Shown here piece after piece: positions 42,300-53,004 of a stretch of DNA of 64,000 nucleotides (within the stretch, counting starts at the first letter, position 1; each line of letters opens with the position of its first letter). Source of the stretch: Haliclona indistincta (Eukaryota; Porifera; Demospongiae; Haplosclerida; Chalinidae); NCBI GenBank assembly GCA_964017065.1, contig OZ024786.1, positions 5,185,781 to 5,249,780 of the forward strand, given 5' to 3'. Below the pieces are notes generated by a model, which worked only from the letters and a program-made list of their open reading frames with translations, was not told the DNA's origin and ran no database searches. The position numbers and the translations under genes were made by a program.

Positions 42300-44050
42300 A
42301 TGGAGGTTGCTAAAGCGCTGAGAGAAATAAGTAGCCAATCTGTGATGCTTGCAGGTGCAAGCCAAGATACTTTTGTGTCTGCTCCAGGAGGGACACCAAG
42401 CAAATGTAACAAAGCTATCAATGTTGTACACACAAAAGCACTACAAGTAACATAACATTATTCTATACAAGTGTACACACTGAATTATAATCAAAGAAGC
42501 CATCATAACAATGACAAGTCAGTAAAGATCTGGAAATGCATCTCTGAGAGTTGCCATCTTTGATTTGCAACGTTGAGCTGTGATTTGCGATGTTGACTGC
42601 TTGCAAGCACGGTTAAAACCAGTCAAAAAGCTCTATAGATTATTTTCAGCAAATTCCATCTTGAATCATCATCATCATTGTCATCTTGATGTCAATTAAA
42701 AATAAAGAGAATATCTTAATTATTGTTTAATTTTACTACAATTAAAATTCACAGATTGCCAGCAACTAGGCCACAGAAACGATGTTCTTCAGTTTAACCT
42801 CTTGGCAATCCTCTTGTGTTAGCACTTTTCACTCGCATGATTGTTAGTAAGTCTTTACTTACATGATCAAGCAGATAGCACATTGAGCTATCCGCCAAAT
42901 CCAACAATTTGGTAGGTAAGGTACCTTGGTGTGCGGTATGGTCCCGTACCTGTCCTAGCGCCTTATAAGAGAGAGAAACAAAAATCTATATAACACATTG
43001 TTTACAATAGTGATAATGGTAATAGTGCCGGACTCGGAGTTGACCAGATCAAGCCACTGCAGGGGTCTTAACAGCGTGGCCGAAGTAGAACGCGAGATCT
43101 GACGGCAGATCTCAGAAGTGAGAGGCTTAAGAGGCATCTCAGCCTAAGAGGCACAATGTCAGTGTTTAGCTCGCCCATGCCTGTGAGCTCCGCCTACAGA
43201 ACGAGTGCACGTAGTTGTTGACCGGCGAATCGATTCCCTGTTCAGCAGCTAGCATCTATTATCTTCGCTCTTCCCCCACCGGTTACCAGCTGTGAGCCAT
43301 TGCAAATAATCTCGACGCTGGCTACATCAGTGGAGCTAGTCAGTCTATTTCGTCGTTGAGACCTTCAATTCCAACTTTGGTAATACAATGATCATGCAGG
43401 AGAAGTTAATAATGTCCAAACATTAACTGAGCGCATCAAAATTAATATCAATAGCAAGTAAAATGGAAAAAAGAAAATACTTCAATAATATTATTATAAG
43501 CGCCAAAAGTTGCAACAGCTGCATTATTGTGTACTGCAAGTTTTACACATGTAGCACTTGTATTTTACAACCACAATTTTAACAATTCTGGTAAATTGCA
43601 CCAAGAGTGTGCTCATGGCATGGGATTTCATTTCTTTGTTGAAGTATGTACAAAGACAAAAACAACTATGGATGCAGCCAACCCCTCTGTTGAATGTTCA
43701 GGCTGACTGCTTTTTGTTGATGAGCTTCATCTGCTTCTTCGGATCAGTGATCTACTCCTTGTGTTTTGTGCTGCTCAGTTAGATCTCAAGTGCCTTGATC
43801 ATGGGGCTGGAGAGACTACTGTTTCTAAATTTGGTGCAAGTGTATCATCTCTGTGACGTTTAGGCCAGCATTTTAGCGTTGCTTTGAGTTAAGAAAAACC
43901 ATTTACTGTTCATCTCACAAAGTTTGGAGGCTTATCTTTGATCCGTAATGATATAGGAAGCGAAAATAGATAGGAATTTGAGTGTTTTTGAGTTGAAAAA
44001 GCTTTAGGCTGAGAATTCAACAGCTTTGTGAGTTTAAGAAAAAACACTTG
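42300..44050. other. No supported gene
   Basis: Short ORFs only. A small palindrome GAGATCTG-ACGG-CAGATCTC lies near 43091-43110. Confidence 0.5.
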
Positions 44051-44059
44051 ATATAAACT

Positions 44060-44419
44060 ATGGATAGCCCAAACTTGTTGTTTTCACTATTTTTTGCAAG
44101 CAAGCAATTTGCTATGAAAGCAGTTGCTATGACACTAAAATCTGGGCTGGAGTCATCAGTGCTGTCAAAACCACATGTACACACTTGCCAGTGTAGGTCA
44201 AGTAATCAATACACAATGCTATTTTGTTTTTGTGTATACCCCAGGTTGGCTAAGTATGAGCGCTCTCCATATTCAATCCTGTATACGCCAGCGAGGTTTT
44301 ACCCCATCATTGATAAAAAAAATTATTACAGCAGCAATCAATGTAGCCAGAAAGAAAGTGTTTTTTTTGGTTCAAAAGAAAGGGAACGTTTCAAAGGAAA
44401 CAACGAAAGAAACAAATAG
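44060..44419 (+). CDS. Unrecognised ORF
   Basis: ATG 44060 opens 119 codons (MDSPNLLFSLFFASKQFAMK... ending GSKERERFKGNNERNK). A second long frame overlaps from 44175. Neither shows a motif, and the A-rich end weakens the case. Confidence 0.2.
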   Translation: MDSPNLLFSLFFASKQFAMKAVAMTLKSGLESSVLSKPHVHTCQCRSSNQYTMLFCFCVYPRLAKYERSPYSILYTPARFYPIIDKKNYYSSNQCSQKESVFFGSKERERFKGNNERNK

Positions 44420-44920
44420 TAATAAATAAACTATCTTTGTCTTAGAAGTGAGAAAGAAGGATGGCTCTGCATTTCAATCCAGCTCACTAAACCATGTGGT
44501 GGCTGGAATCATGCGCTATCTATGGTGCAACTGCAAATCAGAAATTGAGTTCTACAAAGATGCAGTTCTTTCATGATTATAGGCGCACTCTTGAGAGTGA
44601 AATGAAGAGACTGAAAGGTGCAAGAGAAAACAGCAAAAGAAATGTACGTATGCAATGTACGTATATATATATAGGCTATTAAATTACATGTACTACATTA
44701 GACCACAGCTAAGCCATGTTGACCAATCAGGTTGCGTATCTGCGGGTCTATAAATCTCATAATGGAATCCCGCCACTGCCGCGACCTCATAATGGAATCC
44801 CACCACACGGCGCAGATTACGGTTCTGTGAGCGGAGTTCTACTGAATAATTTTTACAACGCTCACGTGTCCTTGCTCGTCGTTCGCGTCGTTTCTGTTTG
44901 CTGTTGCTATGGTCTAAATC

Positions 44921-45063
44921 AGTTAGACAGTGCATCCAATCGGATCTACGCGATGTAGAAGCCCTCGCGCCGTTACCATAGCGCCCTCGCTACGCTCGGA
45001 CGCTATATAGCAACGGCTCTCGGGCTTCTAAATCGCGTAGATCCTCGGATGCGCTGTCTAACT
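44921..45063. repeat. Foldback element with CGAGCGTAGCGAGG-type centre
   Basis: Arms of about 52 bp (AGTTAGACAGTGCATCC... and ...GGATGCGCTGTCTAACT) pair with few mismatches, including GGATCTACGCGAT and AGAAGCCC. The apex contains CCTCGCTACGCTCGG, the reverse complement of the motif at the centre of the 10.3-kb foldback. Confidence 0.9.
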
Positions 45064-45759
45064 ATTATATAGGCTCAGTGTAATAATGATGAACTATAGG
45101 ATAATTCTAGATCTCCAGTACTCTTCGCGAGGTCCTGATCTATATAAACACACTACACATGTTCTGCGATCTGAATCAAATCCACCTTTTACAGTGATTC
45201 ACTGGTATTACAGTTGTGTACACAAATTGAGGTGTTGTGATGAGTGCTAGGTCAGGGACTGCGGTGGTATGGTAATCATTAGTATAATATAGCTGCTTTA
45301 TAAGTGCAGGTTATTGCTTGTTGTCTTAGTAACTATTTGATAATACTTGTCAAATGTTTGGGCTTGGTCTTCTGTGTGGGCGGAATATGGTCTGAGCAGC
45401 TCCACAGAAGTCATGAATATCATTAATAACCGCCTCTTATTGGCAGTCCACTCGTGATCGCAATCATTCTGCTGCAGCTACTCGAGGAATTATTGAGCCG
45501 CCGCCAGCAGCGAGACTGTCAGGTCTACTGTCGTTTCAGCAGCTAACACCACAAATAAAACATACAGGGAGGTCTAAAATTTCATACTATTCGTGGGAGT
45601 GAAATTTTTACTAAAACACCAACTGACTTACACATGCAGTCGTCAACTTGGAGCCTAGCCAGATTTCGCACTGTAAATGGGCATTTGATTTCAATAAAAC
45701 CAAATCACTGTCTCATTACCACATGTCTGTCATTTTATATCATCATGCTTTCATTTATT

Positions 45760-45925
45760 TCGAAACACTGGATGGTCCTACCGACAGATGAAACACTGGA
45801 TGGTCCTACCGACAGATGAAACACTGGATGGTCCTACCGACAGATGAAACACTGGATGGTCCTACCGACAGATGAAACACTGGATGGTCCTACCGACAGA
45901 TGAAACACTGGATGGTCCTACCGAC
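45760..45925. repeat. 28-bp tandem repeat, six units
   Basis: AAACACTGGATGGTCCTACC recurs at 45763, 45791, 45819, 45847, 45875 and 45903, an exact 28-bp period. The paralogous locus at about 29548 has a single unit, so the array is a local amplification. Confidence 0.95.
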
Positions 45926-46131
45926 ATCAGTAGAGCATGCCCTTTACATCGAGTTCTAATTTGAAAATTTAATTTGTGTTTTGTTGTACAGGAGGTGTAC
46001 TCGAATCTTGCAGCTACCACTTTTCAAATTGGATTCAATTAACGTATTTCATTCACACAAAACATCACCTTGTCACTGGTGTTCATCATCTCCAGGTGTC
46101 TTTAGGAGACACCAGCAGAGCGACTCTATAA

Positions 46132-46266
46132 ATGTCGCAAGGACAAACAAGGGATCAGACTGGGTGGTGGACGAACCGGTTGTGGAAGCAGGATCAAATA
46201 CTCCAAGAACCTTATGCAGTGCTGTCGTTACGTGCTAGAGATAAGACCAGAGTAAGTTGTGCGTAG
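46132..46266 (+). CDS. Short ORF in duplicated element, copy 2
   Basis: Frame conserved with 29785-29919. Substitutions include E11G and H15N. A GTAAGT inside the end of the frame could be a donor, leaving MSQGQTRDQTGWWTNRLWKQ...RARDKTR as first exon behind a TATA-like CTATAAATG. Confidence 0.4.
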   Translation: MSQGQTRDQTGWWTNRLWKQDQILQEPYAVLSLRARDKTRVSCA

Positions 46267-46488
46267 GCTATGGGAAGCGGATCATTAGGACTGAAGTGAT
46301 GGCTAAGTGATGCAACAAACTGAGCCATCCAAAGACTAACCCAAAGTGTCGAGGGGGGTAGAGTGAATTAGAAGAAGAAGCCAAGCGACCTACTGCTGTG
46401 ACTGTGAGATCTGAAGCATTGTGGAGAAACTTGGACATCGATTTTGGACATTAACTAAGCTCTCTAATAGATATGGGCAATGCGGTAA

Positions 46489-46689
46489 AACTTATTTATT
46501 CGCACAACGGAAGAGGTGCAACTAAAGGAAGAAAATAAAATCCTTAGAAAGAAAGTGGAAAGGCAAACTATCGAATTAAATCGTGAAAAGGAAAGAAGGA
46601 AGAGAAAAAGGACAAGAGAGAAGAGCCAGATGGAAAGAATCTTGCAAAGCCACTGCACCACAGTAAACACAGCTCGAGCTTGCTTGTGA
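46489..46689 (+). CDS. Basic coiled-coil ORF (no ATG), possible exon
   Basis: The frame reads RTTEEVQLKEENKILRKKVE, RQTIELNREKERRKRKRTRE, KSQMERILQSHC and ends at TGA 46687-46689. Hydrophobic residues spaced as in a leucine zipper are followed by a strongly basic stretch. There is no start codon; a stop lies just upstream (46486-46488). A host exon or the tail of the duplicated element are both possible. Confidence 0.35.
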   Translation, partial: NLFIRTTEEVQLKEENKILRKKVERQTIELNREKERRKRKRTREKSQMERILQSHCTTVNTARACL

Positions 46690-47320
46690 TAACGCACAAG
46701 AATTAGAGCATGTGCTATCAGACTCACGTGATAGCGATTGCGAAATACAGAGAAGCCATGTAAGGCTAAGGTTAACCACACTGTATCAACCGTGCTAACC
46801 ACACTATCAAGCATGAACCATTGACTATGACAACCAACTTGCAAACTGCAGTACTACTGCTGTAGCCGTGCGTACAGTATAAACGTACGTGCATGCGGTG
46901 TGCACGTATTATTATATCGGATTGAAACAAATATGCAAGTACGCAAATGGAAACAAAATTCTATTAGCTGGAACTTGTGGTTCTTCACATAAAAACGGTG
47001 CCTTTGTTTTTAAACCTACTTAAGTCCATACCCACTAATACACCGCTAAGTTAAGCTTAAGTGAAGTAAACAAAGCGCTTATGACAAGCGCTAAGAATAC
47101 ATACACGAGTGTGTCAAAATGGGCAGCGAGTGAATTTGACCATGGGTTAATTTTATATAAATTATTGTCTATTACACAGAGGAGGAAGTTGACGGCGAGA
47201 CGGCGGTGGTGCTAGCCACGTCTGGCACCCCAGCTGACTTGCAAAGGTGTGGCCTCACCAAACTGAAGAGTTGCCTAAAATTTAGTCAACTATTTGGTAA
47301 GGTGCAGGCTACTCCTTGCA

Positions 47321-48410
47321 ATGATGCCGGGGGATCAGGTGTGGCTAGCTCCATCCCAGCAGCCAGTTCGGCAGTGGATAGGAAAATCCACTGCTGAACT
47401 GGCCCAGATACTGCCTGAGGAAAAGAGTACTTACCTAATAAAGTAAGAGTATGTTTACTGGTAGTATAATTATTATAATCATGATATTGATTATACACTC
47501 TTAGAAGAAAGAGGATAAACAAAGCTGTCAAGGCAAAATGGCCTGGCAACAAGTTGCCTATATTCAAAGGATCCGGACCGAACACTCAGGAGGAGAACAG
47601 CAAACTGGAGTACCTGGTAGCGGAACTGCTACCAGAATGTCAGTACAGTCCAGCTTCGCTGCCAGGTGACACCTTTGGTAGAAGAGGCATCACGAGGCAT
47701 GTCTTGGACTGCCTCAACGAGAGGAGGAGGGGTGTCCACAAGGGACATGACTACGAGATGGTAATACTTGAAGTGCAAGTATGAAATTTATGTCAGTTCA
47801 CTGTTTTCTTTTAGTCTATTGTTAAGAAGATGAGGACAGAAGAAGAAGAGGTACAAGTAGCAGAAGATGTGGAAGAAGAGGTAGTGCAAGTATGAAATTT
47901 ACGACAGTTCACTGTTTTATTTTAGCCAATTAATAAGACGTTGAGGACAGTACAAGTGGAAAAACATGTAGGAGAAAGTACAGCAGATGTGGAAGAAGAG
48001 GTAGCAGATGTGGAAGAAGAGTTAGCAGAGAAAGAAGACAAAGAGGTAGCTAATTGTGAGAAAGAAGAGGAGAGTCCTAGTCAAGGTAGCTATATAGACT
48101 TGATGCACATTACTTTGTAGATATGAAGCTGAGCACAATAAAGCTATGTACATGTATAGTGTGGTGCAGTGAACTATTATGTATGACAATCTTTTTTTAA
48201 AGCAATACTATGTATCAAAAAAAATTTTGAAGGTTTGCATTAAAATTATTTGTATCGAATAGATATTAACACAGTTTATTTCCCCTTATTATAGAGATGT
48301 CAACTAAATCGGCAATAAGTGTCATCATGACGGCATTCATGGCCCATCACTTCAAAGATATTACAAGGGGCCAGCTCTTGACGGCACTAAAGTCACTGAA
48401 AAAAATTCAA
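47321..48410 (+). CDS. Five-exon gene, acidic protein of unknown function
   Basis: Exons: 47321-47442 (MMPGDQVWLAPSQQPVRQWI, TAELAQILPEEKSTYLIK), 47505-47778 (INKAVKAKWPGNKLPIFKGS, LEYLVAELLPECQYSPASLP, ITRHVLDCLNERRRGVHKGH), 47815-47889 (SIVKKMRTEEEEVQVAEDVE), 47926-48085 (PINKTLRTVQVEKHVGESTA, then Glu-rich), 48295-48410 (MSTKSAISVIMTAFMAHHFK, DITRGQLLTALKSLKKIQ). Donors GTAAGA, GTATGA, GTATGA, GTAGCT, GTGAGT; phases 2, 0, 0, 1, 0 match at every junction. Introns 2 and 3 are 36 nt and near-identical, as are the starts of exons 3 and 4: a tandem exon-intron duplication. The last intron contains Pao copy C. An acceptor-like site and open block just upstream (47179-47296, TEEEVDGETAVVLATSGTPA) may be another exon but its phase does not fit. 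Function unknown. Confidence 0.6.
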
Positions 48411-48941
48411 GTGAGTTTAGAAGTGCCGACAAGGCCAAGCTGGTCCAACCACTTGCAGTAGCTCTGACATATGAACATAGTATAATTATTGTTTATATAT
48501 AAACTACTGACTCCGTTCTATCAACTCACACTGATATGAATGATGTGCGAGCCGAACGAATGAAACTTTTGAATGAAGACGTAGCTGATATAAATGAGAG
48601 AATATTGTTTAAGAATATTAGCATATATTGTATGAATACATATCAGTAGTATTATAGTTATATAGTTCTTCACATATTTCTTGTGCTGCCTGGTAGTCCA
48701 GAGTCCAGGTTTTGTACTGTCCAGAGGAGATCACTCAAGAGCATCAACTCGATTTAAGGAACGCTCACAGGATCTAAAGAGTTGATCAGACTTCTACGCC
48801 AGAAGATGTTGTGATAATTCATGATGATGATCATCCCAGAGGATACTGGAGGTTGACAGTAATCGCAGAACTAATTGTTGGCAGAGATGGATTGGTTTGA
48901 GGCGCTGTCTTGAGACTTACACTCAAGAATGGATGACGAAC

Positions 48942-49538
48942 TGTAGTGTAAATTTGGACCCTTTGCGTTTCGCCTGTATGCAGTCAATTGCAGGTCCTTT
49001 GAAAAATCCGTACTTAATTCCGTACCACTGCGTGGCATGTGAGTCACGGTACTTGTCAATATTTTGATTGTGGACCCTTTATGTATAGCTCTGAAAGAAG
49101 GTCGTGTGGAAGCTATTCAGCCTATTGTGTGTAAGGTAAACGGGGGGGGGGGTAGTAAACAAGCAGACTCATGGCACCGAACAGAACAATCACTTGTTAC
49201 TTGTTTTACACTAGTCATTGCACACCAAGTCACTATTTAAGCCCCGGTGGCACACTCTCACATGTTCATGTTCAGTTCAGTCTGTCACTATTTTCTATTG
49301 CTGCATCAGAGGTTGATTCTCTGACAATAGTTCTCTCTCATTTGCTGCGGTAGATGTCGATACCACACGAACCACACTCTGTGGACGATTATATAACTCC
49401 ACATGACTATTTATAATTTCTACTTACTAATTCTGATTTATTATGTACGTATCACGTAATCTACCATGCTGAGAATTTGAGTAAGTCGATAGAATACGCA
49501 GAACAAAAATTATAGGTCTGGGTAAACAATAATCTACA
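48942..49538 (+). mobile_element. BEL/Pao LTR, copy C, with internal insertion
   Basis: LTR boundaries match A and B (TGTA... to AATAATCTACA), but about 219 bp unrelated to them interrupts it after CTGTA (48946-49164). The insert contains two TGGACCCTTT copies and a G-run (about 49142-49151). No TIR or clear duplication was found. Confidence 0.7.
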
Positions 49539-49621
49539 TGATCCTTTGAACCGGATCGGAATACCAACAGTCAGCTTGAGTCACAACAGATGAGCTACGA
49601 CGACAATCAACCACGTGGTAC

Positions 49622-49744
49622 ATGATGGCGGACAAGGACGAGCAAACTCGGAGAACCGACCCGCTGATCGAGACTGACGAGCTGAGTATGAGACTGACAA
49701 CCTGGGTGATTTATGAGTTTTGTTCAGTTATTACAGGGTGTTAG
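49622..49744 (+). pseudogene. BEL/Pao gag start, copy C
   Basis: ATGATG at 49622 reads MMADKDEQTRRTDPLIETDE and then LSMRLTTWVIYEFC to a stop at 49742-49744. Homology to A/B gag ends after about 20 codons. This shows where the gag start lay in the family. Confidence 0.6.
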
Positions 49745-49894
49745 AAGTTTTTCTGCAAACTTCAGTTCTCCCCAGAGAATGTGCCTTGAAAGTCCCTGTA
49801 GTGGCAGTCCGACCTGTTCCGCAAACTTCAATTTTCTCCAGAGATTGTGCCTTGAAAGTCCCCTTAGTGGAAGTCCGTCCTGAAAGTCCCCTTA

Positions 49895-50484
49895 CAGCGA
49901 TTTCAATAAAAGTTGCAATTTCTCGACGCGACGCGCGACGTGTGTGCACCGGCGTACCGGTCAGCCGCACACGCGTCCAAAGACCACAAAAACGCATGCG
50001 CACTCGGCCCTGTTTTCAAGTCATCTACCTGAGTCAAAATACAGCACTGAGACCACAATACAATGGCTGGAGAACAAGAACTTTCATGATCTTATTAACC
50101 TTGCTGAGAAAATCTCATGTCTAAAGTTCACAGACTGACTCTATATTTTTTATTTTTTTTTTATTTCATCTACTTAGTTCTTGTTTTTGTCATTATTATC
50201 CTGTAGAGGGCAACAGTAATAAACTTTGAACTTTGAACGTGTGATACGATGTGCTATACATCATCAGTCTACACTGAAAAAGCAACTCACGTGCCTCTTG
50301 GCAGTTTAGGAAAGCTGAGGTGGCTACTGGTGATCTTTAATCTGTTGTTTTTGCTTTAGTCTGTGGTTTATACAACGCTTAACGTGGCTACCGTTAGCGC
50401 TTACTCATGTAGCTACTGCGCATGCACGAAAGGGAATCCCGCGGCTCGCTGTCGAGAAAATTGCAACTTTTATTGAAATCGCTG
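49895..50484. mobile_element. Tc1/mariner-like MITE (590 bp)
   Basis: TIRs start CAGCGATTTCAATAAAAGTT (49895) and end with the reverse complement at 50484, about 37 bp with one indel, continuing to TCGACGCGA/TCGCTGTCGA. TA flanks both ends (49893-49894 and 50485-50486), the Tc1/mariner target duplication. The interior has an ATTATT- and T-rich stretch and no transposase. Confidence 0.8.
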
Positions 50485-50544
50485 TAGTGGCCCCACGTGA
50501 AGTGGGAGAGTACATTAGTGGACGGTTGAACCGTCTAAAATTTT

Positions 50545-52410
50545 TAGCTACGCTTATCCCAGGTGGGTGCCACCTGGGACGGCTAGCTGCTGTATTTTGT
50601 GTCTGGGACAAGGCTTGGAGCCATCTCAGTTAAGGTGCGTTACTCAAATTCACTTAAATTGGGCAGAACCCAAGCCCAGTAAAGCTCGGTGACGGTAAGG
50701 TCGAGTGATCTCGACCAGGAAGGGGGAAAGAGCCCACCTGCATGGTGAGCTGGGCCGCCTAGCATCAGCTGGAGCGGTGCAGCGCGCTGAGGTGGGCGAA
50801 AAGAATCCCAATTGGGAGAAGCCGTATAAGTGTCCGAAATGCAGGGCCCGGCTCTGCCGGGATAAGCTGCAGAGCCCCCTGTGATATATCAATCAGCAGT
50901 GCCTAAGCTCAGAGAAGCTCGGCAGCAGTAAGGTCGAGTGAGTTCGACCAAGACCCAATGGCCGAGAAGCCATATAAGTGCCCCTTGAGTGCGTCAGAAA
51001 AAATGTTTGATTGCTCAAGGCTTGTTAGCCGTGTGAGCAAAAAGGATCCACAATGGCTTAGAAGCCATATAAGTGCCCTTCAAGTGCCTCAGGAAAACTG
51101 TTCAATTGGCCTGGGCTTGTTAGCTGTGCGTCTCGAGCTCGAAGAGGCGGCACAAATTGTTATTGGGCTAGTCCTGCTGAGAGGGAGGGACGCGCAGTGG
51201 GGAGCCTGGGGGCAAGGAGACGACAAGAGGCTTCGAATACACTCTCACCAAGTTTTTTCTGTTACTTACCCAGGTATTGGTTGGTTGTCTCCCCTAGTGG
51301 TGCAGGGAAGAAAAAGTGTGATTGTGCCCCAGATATATCCCTGTGTAGGAGGTTTACAGTCACGTGAAGGTAAGTGCCTTGGGAAAATTGTTGAATTGCC
51401 CTAGGCTGATTAAACTGTGTGGCTCAAGCTCGAAGAGGCAGCTCTGATTGTCAATACAAGCGGAGCTAGTCCTACTAAGAGGGAAAGCCACACAGGTGGA
51501 AAGGCCTGGGAGTGAGGAGACGACGAGAGGCTCTGAATACACCTTCACAATATGCCTTGATGTTTACCCAGGTTTTGATCAAGTCCTTGGAACCCACTCA
51601 GTGGAGTGTAGCCGGGACTGGAAATTGTGCTCCGTGTTTGGAAGTGGTTGAACATTTGTTATTTTGGTTCAGCTTATCCCAGAAACTGGGACGGCTGACC
51701 ACCCCTGTTGTTGTCTGAGGCAAATTCCCAGAGCAAGACTGCGCGCCCTACACCCACGAGGTGCAGTAAAGAAGAAAGGGCAACTCTGAGATCGCAGATT
51801 GAATAACCCTAAGTCGTCCCAGAGCGTATCGAGAAAACCAGACTGCTCTACCCTGGACAGTGTCACAGGGATGACTAGCCTGGCGATTTCCACCGCTCCT
51901 GATCCCAGTCCTTTCAGTGCGACTTTCCAGCGCCTGGACGTTAAGGGGATTAGGCGAAGCGGCGGACGCGCCGGCATTGGGAAGCGGATCCCTTGGGAGA
52001 AGCTTCACTTGGATGACGAGATACTGAGTACGAGGGCTGAAATATGAGAACCTTACCCGAAGGGCTACAGGGACCGGTGGGTTGAAATCTGGCGTAAGAA
52101 GTTTCCGGGGATGACTCCAACGAAGCATTCTCTTACTGCTAGATATAGGAGGATAGTGGGCCTCGAAAAGCGAGGTAGTAAAACCAAGGGAGAGTTTCGG
52201 GGCTGCTCTCCTGAGGCCCGACAAGCCTCCAATGACCAACGGCAGCTCTCCAAGAGCCAAACCGGTCTTGCTGAGAAAAGCCTGAGTAAAGAGTCCAAGC
52301 ACGGCGGGGAACTAAGACTGAAAGTGCGCGTTGGAAAAAGAAAATGAAGCAGGATTTCATCAGGGAACTCCGTAGGTTGGTACATCCTGTTTATGGATAC
52401 GAAATTTGTT
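50545..52410 (+). pseudogene. GC-richer degenerate repeat-coding block, retroelement-like
   Basis: The block is visibly GC-richer than its surroundings. It opens with a TCCCAGGTGG-GTG-CCACCTGGGA hairpin and has repeated frames: EKPYKCPKCRARLCRDKLQS (about 50818), MAEKPYKCPLSASEK (50958), and degenerate copies near 51060 and 51370, giving zinc-finger-like EKPYKCPxC units. Later frames read DPSPFSATFQRLDVKGIRRS (about 51900) and GYRDRWVEIWRKKFPGMTPT, then KHSLTARYRRIVGLEKRG (about 52060-52160). A GYxxRxxxIWxxxxPxxxxTxxxLxxRxRxI helix block is remembered from N-termini of some non-LTR retrotransposon proteins. Several stops and frameshifts make it non-functional. Confidence 0.4.
50685..51545. 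repeat. Degenerate tandem duplications within the 50.5-kb block
   Basis: AAGCTCGG...GTAAGGTCGAGTGA occurs at about 50685 and 50911, each with a GGTCGAG/CTCGACC-type hairpin. A unit of about 300 bp (from ...AGGAAAACTGTTCAATTGGC to ...GAATACACTCTCACC) recurs as 51083-51250 and 51367-51550, with a partial third copy near 50985. Confidence 0.75.
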
Positions 52411-52561
52411 AATCTGGCTATGCTCAGTGGCCATCAAAAGATATATCATAATATTGTGTAATAGATTATTCTCTCTCAATAGCAAACAAGCTAGGCAAAT
52501 TTTTAATCACTGTGGCGAGCAATGTAGTGTGTGCATCAAGTTTAATTCTTTCAATGTTCAG

Positions 52562-52657
52562 TGCCTGCAAAGAGTGCTGTAACCCGCTACACAGGAAAGA
52601 AGGAGACCAGCGGGGACGTTTCAGTTGAACATGACAAAGAGAGTCAAGTCAAGAAAG
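52562..52657 (+). CDS. Exon duplicate 1, CxxC-type
   Basis: Acceptor TTCAATGTTCAG and donor GTGAGT. One open frame reads PAKSAVTRYTGKKETSGDVS, VEHDKESQVKK. A second frame (CKECCNPLHRKEGDQ) parallels the next exon but is broken. It is a tandem copy of the exon at 52713. Confidence 0.4.
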
Positions 52658-52712
52658 GTGAGTTCTGAGGTATCTTTGTGTGTGCGAGAGGGTTTATTCA
52701 TTTAATGTACAG

Positions 52713-52936
52713 TGTCTGCCAAGAGTGCCGTAGCACGCTACACAAGAAAGAAGGAGACCAGTCAGTTGAACATGACAAAGAGAGTACATGTGTTAATTGT
52801 TATAATGTTGACTACAATCAATTATTGGACAATTTGCGTAGGAATTTGGAGGAACTCGATGTAGGAATTTGTTCTCTTCCTCTGTCACGCACTAGAGTAG
52901 CTAACAAGAAGTTAAGCCAAGCAACAACTGGCGCTG
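52713..52936 (+). CDS. Exon duplicate 2, zinc-binding-like CxxC...CxxC
   Basis: Acceptor TTAATGTACAG and donor GTGAGT. The frame reads VCQECRSTLHKKEGDQSVEH, DKESTCVNCYNVDYNQLLDN, LRRNLEELDVGICSLPLSRT, RVANKKLSQATTGA. The paired CxxC motifs suggest a zinc-binding knuckle. CVNCYxxDxxxxxxx...CSLPLSxTR phrases are remembered from transposon-linked sponge proteins. The first 80 bases repeat the exon at 52562. Confidence 0.4.
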
Positions 52937-53004
52937 GTGAGTATTTTTACATTTACCTGTTTGTAAAATGGCTTCACACCCTCAACGCGTCCTCGATCGG
53001 ACAC

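Larger units (their letters stand above)
45552..46467. repeat. Duplicated element, copy 2 (pairs with 29335)
   Basis: Collinear with 29335-30138. It carries the expanded 28-bp array and the conserved short ORF at 46132-46266 (MSQGQTRDQTGWWTNRLWKQ). Some sequence present in copy 1 near 30000-30060 is missing. Confidence 0.9.
48484..49744 (+). mobile_element. BEL/Pao remnant, copy C
   Basis: Homology to copies A and B starts at 48484-48490. It includes the pol C-terminal block (about 48797-48940, with the same CGA-to-TGA stop as B), an LTR, primer site (TGATCCTTTGAACCGGAT at 49539) and gag start. Unlike A and B it keeps the gag ATG (49622). It lies in the last visible intron of the gene at 47321. 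Confidence 0.75.

Noticed and set aside
52100..52385. Overlapping minus-strand ORFs in the GC-rich block
   Set aside because: Stops are rarer on both strands of GC-richer sequence, and the plus-strand frame holds the only recognisable helix block.
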